A stretch of 64,000 nt of DNA from Paractinoplanes pyxinae (GTDB lineage: Bacteria; Actinomycetota; Actinomycetes; Mycobacteriales; Micromonosporaceae), in the NCBI RefSeq assembly GCF_026626335.1, contig NZ_JAPNTZ010000020.1:62001-126000 (forward strand). Reading direction: 5' to 3'. Below the pieces are notes generated by a model. It did not search any database, was not told where the DNA came from, and worked only from the letters and a program-made list of their open reading frames with translations. The position numbers and the translations under genes are program-made. Below, piece after piece: positions 50,910 through 59,194 of this stretch (positions are counted from its first letter, which is position 1; the number at the start of each line of letters is the position of its first letter).

Positions 50910-50918
50910 CATCTCAGG

Positions 50919-51626
50919 ATGACCGCGTCAGACCTGATCACGTACTACGACGACGCGACCGGCGAGCGGTTCGGCCTCACCGCCGGCGAGCTCGGCGGCT
51001 GGACGGCGGCGACAACCGCGCTGCTGACCGAGGAATGCGGGCTCGGCCCCGGGAAAACCGCCGCGGTGCTGTTGCCGCCGCACTGGCAGACGGCCGCCGT
51101 GCTGCTGGGGGCCTGGTCGGCCGGTCTCGAGCTCTCGATCCGCGGCTGGTCGACGGCCGGCCTTGCTCCGGCGGGCGACCCGCTCGACGTGACGTTTGTG
51201 GAACACCGTCGGATCGGCAACTGGCTCGACGAGGTCCCGGCCGGCCGGCACCAGTTCGTGCTCGGGCTGGCCCCGCACGGCGCGGCGACCGGCGAGGTGC
51301 CCGCGGGTTATCGGGACTACACCTCGGCCCTGCGCCCCTACCTCGGCAGTCGTCCGCCGCACCACACGATCGACGAGCTGCGCCCGGCGGTGACCGACGG
51401 AACGACCTACCAGGAGTACGCGCGGACGGCGGCCGCCGTCGCCGAGCACAACGGCATCGGCCGCGGCGACCGCGTGCTGATCGACACGGCGTTGCAGGAG
51501 CAGCCGCTGATCTGGCTGCTCGCCCCGCTCACCGCCGGCGCGTCGATCGTCCTGTGCGCCAACCTCGACCCGGCCCGCCTCGACGAGCGGATCGCCGGAA
51601 AAGGCGTCACCACAGTCCTCCGATGA
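50919..51626 (+). CDS. TIGR03089 family protein
   Basis: This 235-residue protein looks like the front part of an acyl-adenylate enzyme: LITYYDDATGERFGLTAGELGGW, LGPGKTAAVLLPPHWQTAAVLLGAWSAG and a second strand set near 160-235. It lacks the AMP-binding P-loop and C-terminal subdomain. This is characteristic of TIGR03089, an actinobacterial family of unknown function. It is therefore probably not an active ligase. The start ATG 50919 is preceded by a short intergenic gap; no operon partner is obvious beyond the small wall-binding-like gene. Confidence 0.85.
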   Translation: MTASDLITYYDDATGERFGLTAGELGGWTAATTALLTEECGLGPGKTAAVLLPPHWQTAAVLLGAWSAGLELSIRGWSTAGLAPAGDPLDVTFVEHRRIGNWLDEVPAGRHQFVLGLAPHGAATGEVPAGYRDYTSALRPYLGSRPPHHTIDELRPAVTDGTTYQEYARTAAAVAEHNGIGRGDRVLIDTALQEQPLIWLLAPLTAGASIVLCANLDPARLDERIAGKGVTTVLR

Positions 51627-51689
51627 TCCCGTCCACTGGGGACGATCACCTCATGGAGATCGATGCATTCGCCGGGTAGCCTGCGGCGC

Positions 51690-52292
51690 ATGGAGGTTTT
51701 CGATCAACTCGCCGAGCAGTACCAGGGCGAACACAGTCATAATCCCTTTCAGGCCGCGCTGATCGAACGGATCGCCGCCCTGCTCCCGGCCGGCGCCTCG
51801 GTGCTCGACCTCGGCTGCGGGACGGGGGTGCCGACCGCCAAGATCTTGACCGATTCGGATCACCGGGTCGTAGGCGTCGACATCTCCGAGGGGATGCTGC
51901 GGCTGGCCCGCGAGCAGGTGCCGGCGGCCGAGTTCGTGCACGCCGACTTCAAGGACCTGGCCGGCGATTTCGGGCAGTTCGAGGCGGTGACCGCGTTCTT
52001 CTCGCTGCTGATGCTGAGCAAGGCCGACATCGAGAGCACGCTGGACAAGGTGGCGGGCTGGCTCAAGCCGGGCGGCTACTTCGGCGTCGGCATGGTCAAC
52101 TTCGACGGCGACAGCCTGCCGTTCGACTTCATGGGCGTGCCGGTGACCGTTTCCGGCTATCTGGAACCCGATCTGGCGGCCGTCCTCGAGGCGCACGGCC
52201 TCGCCGTGGAGAGCATCGAGACGGTCACCTTCACGCCGGCCGACGGCCCCGAGGAGAGCCAGATCTTCGCCCTGGCCCGCAAGCCGCTCTGA
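51690..52292 (+). CDS. Class I SAM-dependent methyltransferase
   Basis: This is a 200-residue protein starting MEVFDQLAEQYQ. It has the SAM-binding motif VLDLGCGTGVPTA (near 39-51), VVGVDISEGML (near 62), ADFKDL (near 88) and the post-motif LKPGGYFGVGMVN (near 123). It is a small-molecule-type methyltransferase. ATG 51690 was chosen because it begins the typical family start; the nearby ATG 51663 adds nine residues. It is monocistronic, with a terminator shared with the paa operon at its end. The substrate is unknown. Confidence 0.88.
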   Translation: MEVFDQLAEQYQGEHSHNPFQAALIERIAALLPAGASVLDLGCGTGVPTAKILTDSDHRVVGVDISEGMLRLAREQVPAAEFVHADFKDLAGDFGQFEAVTAFFSLLMLSKADIESTLDKVAGWLKPGGYFGVGMVNFDGDSLPFDFMGVPVTVSGYLEPDLAAVLEAHGLAVESIETVTFTPADGPEESQIFALARKPL

Positions 52293-52302
52293 ATCCGGCG
52301 TT

Positions 52303-52334
52303 CTGACCCCGGCGCCGCGTCGCGCCGGGGTCAG
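52303..52334. terminator. Bidirectional terminator between methyltransferase and paa operon
   Basis: A perfect 13-bp inverted repeat (52303-52315 with 52322-52334) with a 6-nt loop sits between the convergent genes and overlaps the paaE stop codon. It is a strong candidate for ending both transcripts. Confidence 0.75.
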
Positions 52335-53380
52335 TCGTCGAACGTCACCGTCACCCGGGGGGACGCCGGGATCGTCTGGCAGGTCAGGACGAATCCGGCG
52401 GCCACCTCGGCCGGTTCCAGGGCGAAGTTGCGCCGCATGGTCACCTCGCCCTCGACCACCCGGGCCCGGCACGTGCCGCAGACGCCACCCTTGCAGGCGA
52501 ACGGCAGGTCGGGCCGGGACCGCTGGGCGCCGTCGAGCACGGTGTCGCCCGCGCCGACGGTGACGGTGGTCGACCGCCCGTCGAGCAGCACCGTCACTTC
52601 GCTGCCTTCGGTCAAGATCTCGTTTTCCCGTACGGGTTCGGGCGGCGCCTCGTCGACCCAGAAGAGCTCGCGGTGGATGCGCTCGGGCGCCACGCCGGCC
52701 TCCGCCAGCACCTCGGTGGCGTCCATGACCATGCCGTACGGCCCGCACAGCCACCAGTGCTCGACGGCGGCCACATCCAGCAGCATCGGCAACAGGGTGC
52801 GCAGCTTCTCGCCGTCGAGCCGGCCGCTGAGCAGGTCGACCTCGCGCGCCTCCCGCGACAGCAGGTGCACCAGTTCGAGGCGGGACGGGTGCTGGTCTTT
52901 CAGGTCGGCCAGCTCCTCGGCGAACATCACGGTGTCGGCCCGCCGGTTGCCGTACAGGACGGCGACCTGAGCCTTCGGGTTGCGCAGCAGCGACGACGCG
53001 ATCGACAGCACGGGCGTGATGCCCGACCCGGCCGCGATCATGACGTGCCGGCCGCCCGCCTCGAGGTCGGGCGTGAACGTGCCGGACGGCGGCGCGACCT
53101 CGACCGCGTCGCCCACCCGCAGCTCGTGCACCAGCCAGCTCGAGACCAGGCCGCCGGGCACCTCGCGCACCCCGATCCGAGGCCGGTCGCCGGCCGGGGC
53201 GCAGATCGAGTACGACCGGCGCTCGTCCCGCTCGTCGCCGGGCCGCCGCACGGTCAGCGACTGCCCCGGCCGGAACGCGTACGACTCGGCCAGATCAGCC
53301 GGCACCTCGAAGGTCACCGCGACCGCGTCGGAGCACAGCCGCTCCACCTCGGCCACGCGCAGCGCGTTGAAGTCCCGCAC
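52331..53380 (-). CDS. paaE: Phenylacetyl-CoA epoxidase reductase subunit PaaE
   Basis: This is a 349-residue reductase. The FAD domain (RPGQSLTVRRPGDERDERRSYS near 40-60) is followed by the NAD domain (GSGITPVLSI near 118-127) and a C-terminal plant-type 2Fe-2S ferredoxin domain (CKGGVCGTC near 295, later Cys in LTCQ near 335). This order is characteristic of PaaE. It transfers electrons from NADPH to the PaaAC oxygenase. It ends the operon, one base after the PaaD stop, and its stop codon is inside the terminator hairpin. Confidence 0.94.
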   Translation of the reverse strand: MRDFNALRVAEVERLCSDAVAVTFEVPADLAESYAFRPGQSLTVRRPGDERDERRSYSICAPAGDRPRIGVREVPGGLVSSWLVHELRVGDAVEVAPPSGTFTPDLEAGGRHVMIAAGSGITPVLSIASSLLRNPKAQVAVLYGNRRADTVMFAEELADLKDQHPSRLELVHLLSREAREVDLLSGRLDGEKLRTLLPMLLDVAAVEHWWLCGPYGMVMDATEVLAEAGVAPERIHRELFWVDEAPPEPVRENEILTEGSEVTVLLDGRSTTVTVGAGDTVLDGAQRSRPDLPFACKGGVCGTCRARVVEGEVTMRRNFALEPAEVAAGFVLTCQTIPASPRVTVTFDD

Positions 53381-53381
53381 G

Positions 53382-54026
53382 TCAGATCTCCTTCACGTGC
53401 TCGAAGGGCTCCCGGCAGGCCGGGCACCGCCGCAGCTCACGGCACGCGGTGGCGCCGAACGCGGCCAGCCGCTCCGTCTGCGGCTCGCCGCAGCGCGGGC
53501 AGGCGATCGGCTCGTCACGCAGGCCGAGCCGGAGCGGCACCGGGCCGGCCGCGCGCCGGGGCGCCGGACCGGGCGGCGAGATGCCGGCCGCGGCCAGCTT
53601 GGCCCGGCCCGCGGCCGAGATCCAGTCGGTGGTCCAGGCCGGGGCGAGCTGGGTGCGCACGCTCGCCTTTTCAAAGCCGCCCCGGCGCAGCGCCCGCAGC
53701 AGATCGGCGCGAATCGCCTCCATGGCCGGACATCCGGAGTAGGTCGGCGTGATCGTCACCTCGACGCCGTCCTCGGTCTCGCGCACGTCGCGCAGGATGC
53801 CCAGCTCGGCCAGCGTCACCATGGGCAGCTCCGGATCGGTGACGGCCGCCGCCACCTCGGCCGCGCTCGCCGACGCCCGGGCCGCGCTCGCCGCCACCCC
53901 GGCCGCGCCCGGCGTCACCTCGGCCGCGCTCGCCGTCACCTGGCCGTCGGCCGGCGCCATCTCGGCCGCCCTCGCCGTCGCCTGGTTGTCGGTCGGCGCC
54001 ACTCGCTCGCTCTCGGCCGTCCTCAC
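53382..54026 (-). CDS. paaD: Phenylacetyl-CoA epoxidase subunit PaaD with N-terminal Ala-rich extension
   Basis: This is a 214-residue protein. The core from about residue 58 has the MIP18-like domain (VTDPELPMVTLAELGILRDV and TPTYSGCPAMEAI) and a C-terminal four-Cys zinc-type motif (CPRCGEP and CPACREPFEHVKEI), which together identify PaaD, an iron-sulfur/assembly-type subunit. The first 57 residues are Ala-rich repeats not usual in PaaD. GTG 54026 overlaps the PaaC stop as GTGA, which supports translation of the extension. The DNA there has imperfect repeats of about 30 bp. Confidence 0.92.
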   Translation of the reverse strand: MRTAESERVAPTDNQATARAAEMAPADGQVTASAAEVTPGAAGVAASAARASASAAEVAAAVTDPELPMVTLAELGILRDVRETEDGVEVTITPTYSGCPAMEAIRADLLRALRRGGFEKASVRTQLAPAWTTDWISAAGRAKLAAAGISPPGPAPRRAAGPVPLRLGLRDEPIACPRCGEPQTERLAAFGATACRELRRCPACREPFEHVKEI

Positions 54027-54877
54027 CAGACACCACCCGGCGTGGCGCGGGCCAGGCCCTGCATCTCGGCCAGAATCTCGGCCAGTTCGGGACCGTGCCC
54101 CCGTTCGGACGAGGGCGCAGACGTCGGCCGGTCAAGTGTTGCCGCCTCGAGCACCTGGGCGATGACCGCATCGAACTCGGACCGCAGCGAGGCCCGGTCG
54201 ATTGCCACACCCGGCAGGCGCTGCTCGACCTCGTGCGGCTCGAACAGCTCGCCGATCAGCGGCCACACCGCGTCGAGGCCGGCCTGCATCCGCTCGTGCG
54301 AGAGCGGGGTGCCGTCGCCGAGGCGGACCGCCCAGCCGGCCGCGTACTCACGGTGGTAGGCGACCTCTTTGACGCCCTTGGCCCCGATCGCCGCCAGCAC
54401 CGGGTCGCGGCTGGCCGAAAGCCGGTCGAGCAGCGCGAGCCGCCACACCGAGAAGACGAGCAGCCGCGCGATCAGGTGCCCGAAGTGCTCGTCCTGGCGC
54501 TCGACCAGCCGCACGTGCCGGAACTCCGCCGCCTCGCGCAGGTAGGCCAGGTCGTCCTCGCCGCGGCCGGCGCCCTCGGCCTCGCCCGCGCGGGTCAGCA
54601 GCAGCCGGGCCTGGCCGAGCAGGTCGAGGGCGATGTTGGCGATCGCCATCTCGTCCTCGAGTTCGGGCGCGCGGGTCACCCACTGCTGCAGGCGGTGCGA
54701 CAGGATCAGCGCGTCGTCGCCGAGCATCAGGCAGTAGGCCGCCAGGTCGGCGGCGTCGACGCCCTCGGGCAGCTCGGTCGGCACCCCGGCCAGCGGGTCG
54801 GCGAAGCCGGTGCCGTACGCCCAGCGGGCATCGTCGTCGTGGTCGGTGAGGGCCTGGTAGGCGTCGTCGAAGCTCAT
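54023..54877 (-). CDS. paaC: Phenylacetyl-CoA epoxidase subunit PaaC
   Basis: This is a 284-residue ferritin-like helical protein. The start LAAYCLMLGDDALILSHRLQQW and the segment EDEMAIANIALDLLGQARLLL (near 75-95) are typical of PaaC, the structural partner of the catalytic PaaA subunit. It lacks an intact diiron set and supports complex assembly. It begins at ATG 54877, 7 nt after the PaaB stop, and overlaps PaaD. It is expected to act in the cytoplasmic PaaABCE complex that makes the ring epoxide. Confidence 0.93.
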   Translation of the reverse strand: MSFDDAYQALTDHDDDARWAYGTGFADPLAGVPTELPEGVDAADLAAYCLMLGDDALILSHRLQQWVTRAPELEDEMAIANIALDLLGQARLLLTRAGEAEGAGRGEDDLAYLREAAEFRHVRLVERQDEHFGHLIARLLVFSVWRLALLDRLSASRDPVLAAIGAKGVKEVAYHREYAAGWAVRLGDGTPLSHERMQAGLDAVWPLIGELFEPHEVEQRLPGVAIDRASLRSEFDAVIAQVLEAATLDRPTSAPSSERGHGPELAEILAEMQGLARATPGGVW

Positions 54878-54884
54878 CGCGGCC

Positions 54885-55178
54885 TCAGATGTGCGGGACC
54901 GAGTCGGGAATGGCGTAGTACGTCGGGTGCCGGTAGGCCTTGTCGCCGCTGGGCCCGAAGAACGCGTCCTTGTCGTCGGGGCCCGAGGCCACGATGTCGT
55001 CGGACTGCACCACCCAGATGCTCACGCCCTCGTTGCGGCGCGTGTACAGGTCACGCGCGTGGTGGAGCGCCATCTCGGGGTCGGCGGCGCGCAGCGATCC
55101 GACGTGGACGTGGTTGAGGCCGCGCTTGGCCCGCACGAACACCTCGTACAGCGGCCACTCGTGCTTGATCTCGCTCAT
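54885..55178 (-). CDS. paaB: Phenylacetyl-CoA epoxidase subunit PaaB
   Basis: This is a 97-residue protein starting MSEIKHEWPLYEVFVRAKRG. It contains HVGSLRAADPEMALHHARDLYTRR and SIWVV, and ends with the PTYYAIPDSVPHI tail of PaaB. PaaB is the small subunit that bridges PaaA and PaaC in the epoxidase complex. ATG 55178 is the expected start; the longer frame has no family sequence. It follows PaaA after a 64-nt gap, the second largest in the paaA-E part of the operon. Confidence 0.94.
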   Translation of the reverse strand: MSEIKHEWPLYEVFVRAKRGLNHVHVGSLRAADPEMALHHARDLYTRRNEGVSIWVVQSDDIVASGPDDKDAFFGPSGDKAYRHPTYYAIPDSVPHI

Positions 55179-55242
55179 GCTGAGCCCCCTGTGGCATGCC
55201 CTCCTGGCCCTACGACCACTTCGCTTACTCCGGTGCAGTCGC

Positions 55243-56166
55243 TCATGCCGGCACCTCCTGCTTCTTGGCCGCGTGGGCGGCCGCGGCCTCGCGAACCCAG
55301 GCGCCTTCCTCATCGGCGCGGCGCCGGTTGGCGATCCGTTCCGCGTTCATCGGCCCGTCGCCGGAGATCACGCGTTTGAGCTCGGACCAGTCGATCTCGC
55401 CGAAGTCGTAGTGCTCGCGCTCGGCGTTCCAGCGCAGGTCGGCGTCGGGCAGGGTGACGCCCAGCGCCTCGGCCTGGGGCACGCTCATGTCGACGAACCG
55501 CTGCCGCAGCTCGTCGTTCGTGTGCCGCTTGATCTTCCAGGCCATCGACTGGGCCGTGTTGGGCGATTCCCCGTCGGGCGGGCCGAACATCATCAGCGAC
55601 GGCCACCACCAGCGGTTCACCGCGTCCTGCACCATCTCGCGCTGGGCCGGGGTGCCGCGCATCATCGTCATCAGCAGCTCGTAGCCCTGCCGCTGGTGGA
55701 ACGATTCCTCTTTGCAGATGCGGATCATCGCCCGCGCGTACGGCCCGAACGAGCTGCGGCACAGCGGCACCTGGTTGCAGATCGCGGCCCCGTCGACCAG
55801 CCAGCCGATCACCCCGACGTCGGCGAACGTCAGCGTCGGGTAGTTGAAGATCGAGGAGTACTTCTGGCGGCCCTCGATGAGCCGGCGGGTCAGGTCGCCC
55901 CGGTCGGCGCCGAGCGTCTCGGCCGCGGAGTAGAGGTAGAGCCCGTGGCCCGCCTCGTCCTGCACCTTGGCCAGCAGGATCGCCTTGCGCCGCAGCGACG
56001 GCGCCCGGGTGATCCAGGCGCCCTCGGGCTGCATCCCGATGATCTCGGAGTGCGCGTGCTGGGCGATCTGGCGGATCATGGTCTTGCGGTAGCCGTCGGG
56101 CATCCAGTCGCGCGGCTCGATCCGCTGATCCTTGGCGATCGTCGCCTCGAAGACCTGCTCACTCAT
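55243..56166 (-). CDS. paaA: Phenylacetyl-CoA epoxidase catalytic subunit PaaA
   Basis: This is a 307-residue diiron oxygenase subunit. The start IAKDQRIEPRDWMPDGYRKTMIRQIAQHAHSEIIGM and the segments AGHGLYLYSAAETLG and RICKEESFHQRQG contain the Glu, Asp and His ligands of the diiron centre in the PaaA arrangement. It epoxidises the ring of phenylacetyl-CoA using electrons from PaaE. The 144-bp stretch between its start and the upstream paaH stop is composed of a 50-bp tandem repeat. Confidence 0.95.
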   Translation of the reverse strand: MSEQVFEATIAKDQRIEPRDWMPDGYRKTMIRQIAQHAHSEIIGMQPEGAWITRAPSLRRKAILLAKVQDEAGHGLYLYSAAETLGADRGDLTRRLIEGRQKYSSIFNYPTLTFADVGVIGWLVDGAAICNQVPLCRSSFGPYARAMIRICKEESFHQRQGYELLMTMMRGTPAQREMVQDAVNRWWWPSLMMFGPPDGESPNTAQSMAWKIKRHTNDELRQRFVDMSVPQAEALGVTLPDADLRWNAEREHYDFGEIDWSELKRVISGDGPMNAERIANRRRADEEGAWVREAAAAHAAKKQEVPA

Positions 56167-56318
56167 GACGCCTCCCTGCCCGTTCGTCCCACGCCGACCC
56201 CAGTTCGCGCGCTCACGACGCGTCCCGGCCTGCTCATCCCACGCCGGTCCCAGCTCGAGCGCTCACGACGCGTCCCAGCCCGTTCGCCCGACGCTGGCCC
56301 CGGCTCGCGCTCATGACG
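56161..56318. repeat. 50-bp tandem repeat between paaH and paaA
   Basis: The motif GCTCAYGACG recurs at 56211, 56261 and 56309, with a one-mismatch copy (ACTCATGACG) at 56161, giving periods of 50, 50 and 48 bp. The sequence between copies is also similar (CGTCCC, then CCACGCC). The last copy contains the paaH stop (TCATGA) and the first contains the paaA start (also TCATGA). The spacer therefore looks like an expanded stop/start junction. Confidence 0.85.
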
Positions 56319-57183
56319 CGTCCCAGGTGAAGAAGCCCTGACCGGTCTTGCGGCCAAGTTCGCCGCGGGCCACCTTGTCGCGCAGCAGGGCGGGCGGGGC
56401 GAACCGCTCCCCCAGCTCACGGTGCAGGTGTTCGGCGATGGCCAGCCGCACGTCCAGCCCCACCAGGTCGGTCGAGCGCAGCGGGCCCATCGGGTGCCGG
56501 TAGCCCAGTTCCATGGCCCGGTCGATCGCCTCGGCCTCGGCCACGCCCTCTTCGAGCATGCGAATCGCCTCCAGCCCGAGCAGCACGCCGAGCCGGCTGG
56601 TGGCGAAGCCGGGCGAATCCCGGACGACGATCTCGCTCTTGCCCAGCCCGGCCACCCACCCGCGGGTGGCCTCGAGAGCCGCTTCACCGGTCTGCGGGCC
56701 GGTCACGATCTCGACCAGTTTGCTGGCCGGCACGGGGTTGAAGAAGTGCATGCCGAGGAACCGCTCCGGCCGCCGCAGCCCCTCGGCCAGCCCGGTGATC
56801 GACAGCGAGCTGGTGTTGCTGGCCAGCACGGTGGACTCGCCGACCGCCTGCTCGGCCGCGGCCAGCACCCGGATCTTGAGTTCCGCCTCTTCCGGTACGG
56901 CCTCGACCACCAGGTCGGTGCCGGGGTTCAGCCCGGCCAGGTCGTCCAGCAGCACCAGCCGCTCGAGCACCGAGTCGGCGGATTCGCTCAGCGCGCCCTT
57001 CTCGGAGGCGCGGAGCAGGCCCATCGCCACCCGGTCACGGGCGGCCGCCGCGGCGGCGGGATCACGCTCGACGAGGCAGACGACCGAGCCGGCCACCGCG
57101 AAGACCTGCGCGACGCCGGCCCCCATCCGGCCGCCGCCGACGACGGCGACAACCTTGGGCACCACGGCCTCGGGCGCGGTCAT
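56311..57183 (-). CDS. paaH: 3-hydroxyacyl-CoA dehydrogenase (PaaH-like)
   Basis: This is a 290-residue NAD-dependent dehydrogenase. The GGGRMGAGVAQVFAVAG dinucleotide loop (about 15-31), the SNTSSLSIT catalytic-region Ser/Asn near 117-125, and GMHFFNPVPASKLVEIV (catalytic His, near 141-157) match the hydroxyacyl-CoA dehydrogenase family; the C-terminal domain follows. In this operon it should oxidise 3-hydroxyadipyl-CoA. The start is taken at ATG 57183. Its C-terminal stop begins the tandem repeat before paaA. Confidence 0.9.
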   Translation of the reverse strand: MTAPEAVVPKVVAVVGGGRMGAGVAQVFAVAGSVVCLVERDPAAAAAARDRVAMGLLRASEKGALSESADSVLERLVLLDDLAGLNPGTDLVVEAVPEEAELKIRVLAAAEQAVGESTVLASNTSSLSITGLAEGLRRPERFLGMHFFNPVPASKLVEIVTGPQTGEAALEATRGWVAGLGKSEIVVRDSPGFATSRLGVLLGLEAIRMLEEGVAEAEAIDRAMELGYRHPMGPLRSTDLVGLDVRLAIAEHLHRELGERFAPPALLRDKVARGELGRKTGQGFFTWDAS

Positions 57184-57250
57184 GAGCAACCACCGGCCGC
57201 GATCGCTGCCGGCCGGACGACCACGAACGCGCTCGTGGCGGCCCGCGCGG

Positions 57251-57979
57251 TCACGAGCGGCCCCCGGCCAGGAAGGCGTCCATGCGTACGCGCTTGTCGT
57301 CCGACTCGAAGAGAATGGCCTGGGCCAGGTCGTCGGTGAGCGGGTGGCCGCCGCCGTCGGCGACCAGCTTGGTGAGGCGCAGGGCGAGCGGCCCGGAGCG
57401 AGCCATCCGGTCGAGCAGCGCGTGGGCCCGCTTCAGCAGCTCGCCGGCCGGCACCACCTCGGCCACCAGCCCGAAGCGCAGCGCGTCGTCGGCGTCGAGC
57501 CGCCGGCCGGCCAGCAGCACCTGCTTGGCCACCGAGGCGCCGGCCAGCTCGCGCAGCCGCCAGCAGGCGCCGGCCGCGGCGAGGATGCCCAGGCCCGGCT
57601 CGGGATTGCCGAACACGGCGGCCGGTGAGGCCAGCCGGACGTCGCACGCGTAGGCCAGCTCGGCGCCGCCGCCCAGCGCGTAGCCGTCGACGGCGGCCAC
57701 CGTGGGCAGCGGCAGCCGCGCGATGCGGTCGAACAGGCGGCTGTTGATGCCCTGCAGTGCCTGCTCGCGCCCGCGTTCGCGCAGTTCGCCGATGTCGGCC
57801 CCGGCGGCGAAGGTGCCGCCGTCGCCGGTGATCAGCAGCAACCGGGGCCGCTGTTCCAGCGAGGCGCAGACGTCGTGCAGCTCGCCGACCATCGCCGCGT
57901 TGATCGCGTTGCGGGCCTCGGGGCGCCGCAACGTCACCACCACGCGGTCGTCGAGCTCCTCGACGTGCAGGGTGCTCAC
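57251..57979 (-). CDS. Enoyl-CoA hydratase/isomerase of the paa operon
   Basis: This is a 242-residue crotonase-fold protein. The oxyanion loop AAGADIGEL is near 58-66, and the two acid/base residues of true hydratases are both present, E107 (GGGAEL) and E127 (GNPEPGLGI). It therefore fits PaaF (2,3-dehydroadipyl-CoA hydratase) better than the isomerase PaaG, which has a different active site; the letter is not certain. GTG 57979 overlaps the thiolase stop as GTGA. Confidence 0.88.
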   Translation of the reverse strand: MSTLHVEELDDRVVVTLRRPEARNAINAAMVGELHDVCASLEQRPRLLLITGDGGTFAAGADIGELRERGREQALQGINSRLFDRIARLPLPTVAAVDGYALGGGAELAYACDVRLASPAAVFGNPEPGLGILAAAGACWRLRELAGASVAKQVLLAGRRLDADDALRFGLVAEVVPAGELLKRAHALLDRMARSGPLALRLTKLVADGGGHPLTDDLAQAILFESDDKRVRMDAFLAGGRS

Positions 57980-59178
57980 GGCCGCTCCACCAGCATGGCC
58001 ACGCCCTGACCGACGCCGACGCAGAGGGTGGCCAGCGCGCGGCGGGCGTTCTCGCGTTCCATGCGGCCCAGCAGGGTGACCGTCAGGCGAGCGCCCGAGC
58101 AGCCCAGCGGGTGCCCGAGGGCGATCGCGCCGCCATCAGCGTTGACCTTTTCCTCGTCCAGCTTCAGCCGTCGGATGACGGCCAGCGACTGCACGGCGAA
58201 GGCCTCGTTCAGCTCGACCGCGTCGAGGTCGCCGGCCGACCAGCCGGCCCGGGCCAGCGCCTTCTCGGTGGCGGGCACCGGGCCCAGGCCCATGATCTGG
58301 GGCGGCACGCCGGCGCTGGCCGCCGTCACGATGCGGGCGCGCGGGGTCAGCCCGTACCGCTCGACCGCCTCTTTGCTGGCCACGACCAGCGCGGCGGCGC
58401 CATCGCTGAGCGGGGACGACGAAGCGGCAGTGACCACGCCACCGCTGCGGAAGACCGGCTTGAGCGAACCCAGCTTCTCGAGAGTGGAGCCGCGGCGCGG
58501 AATCTCGTCGGTGTTCACCTCGCCCACCGGCACGATCTCGCCCTGGAAGCGGCCGGCGTCGATGGCGGCGATCGCCCGCTCGTGGCTGCGCAGCGCGAAC
58601 GCGTCGCTCTCGGCCCGGGTGATGCCGTCGAGCGCGGCCACCTCTTCGGCCGTCTCGCCCATGCTGAGCGTGATGCGCCGGTCGTCCGGGGTGGTGCCGG
58701 CCTCTTTGTCGTGCGCCTTGAACAGCGGGTTGGTGAAGCGCCAGCCGAGCGACGTGTCGACGACCTCGCCCGGCCGCGCCCACGGGGTGCCCGGCTTCTG
58801 CATCACCCACGGTGCCCGGGTCATCGACTCGACGCCGCCGGCCACGATCAGATCGGCCTCGCCGGCCCGGATCTGGTTGGCGGCCGACACGATCGCGGTG
58901 AGGCCGCTGGCGCACAGCCGGTTGACCGTGTAGCCCGGAACCGTGTCGGGCAGGCCCGAGAGCAGCACGGACATGCGGGCGACGTTGCGATTGTCCTCAC
59001 CGGACTGGTTGGCCGCGCCGAGGATCACCTCGTCGATCGCCTCGGCGGGCACGCCGGCCCGGCCGACCGCCTCGCGGACGACCAGCCCGGCGAGGTCGTC
59101 GGGACGGATGCCGGCGAGCGCTCCGCCGTACTTGCCCTGGGGGGTGCGGACGCCGCCGACGAGGTAGGCCTCAGGCAT
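57976..59178 (-). CDS. paaJ: 3-oxoadipyl-CoA/acetyl-CoA thiolase
   Basis: This is a 400-residue thiolase. The nucleophile is C89 in NRLCASG, the catalytic His is H356 in GHPLGCSG and the second Cys is C386 in LCVGVGQG. It belongs to the acetyl-CoA acetyltransferase family; in the paa operon it should cleave 3-oxoadipyl-CoA to acetyl-CoA and succinyl-CoA. It is separated from paaN by 16 nt and overlaps the hydratase gene. Confidence 0.9.
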   Translation of the reverse strand: MPEAYLVGGVRTPQGKYGGALAGIRPDDLAGLVVREAVGRAGVPAEAIDEVILGAANQSGEDNRNVARMSVLLSGLPDTVPGYTVNRLCASGLTAIVSAANQIRAGEADLIVAGGVESMTRAPWVMQKPGTPWARPGEVVDTSLGWRFTNPLFKAHDKEAGTTPDDRRITLSMGETAEEVAALDGITRAESDAFALRSHERAIAAIDAGRFQGEIVPVGEVNTDEIPRRGSTLEKLGSLKPVFRSGGVVTAASSSPLSDGAAALVVASKEAVERYGLTPRARIVTAASAGVPPQIMGLGPVPATEKALARAGWSAGDLDAVELNEAFAVQSLAVIRRLKLDEEKVNADGGAIALGHPLGCSGARLTVTLLGRMERENARRALATLCVGVGQGVAMLVERP

Positions 59179-59194
59179 GAAGATCCTCCGGTGC

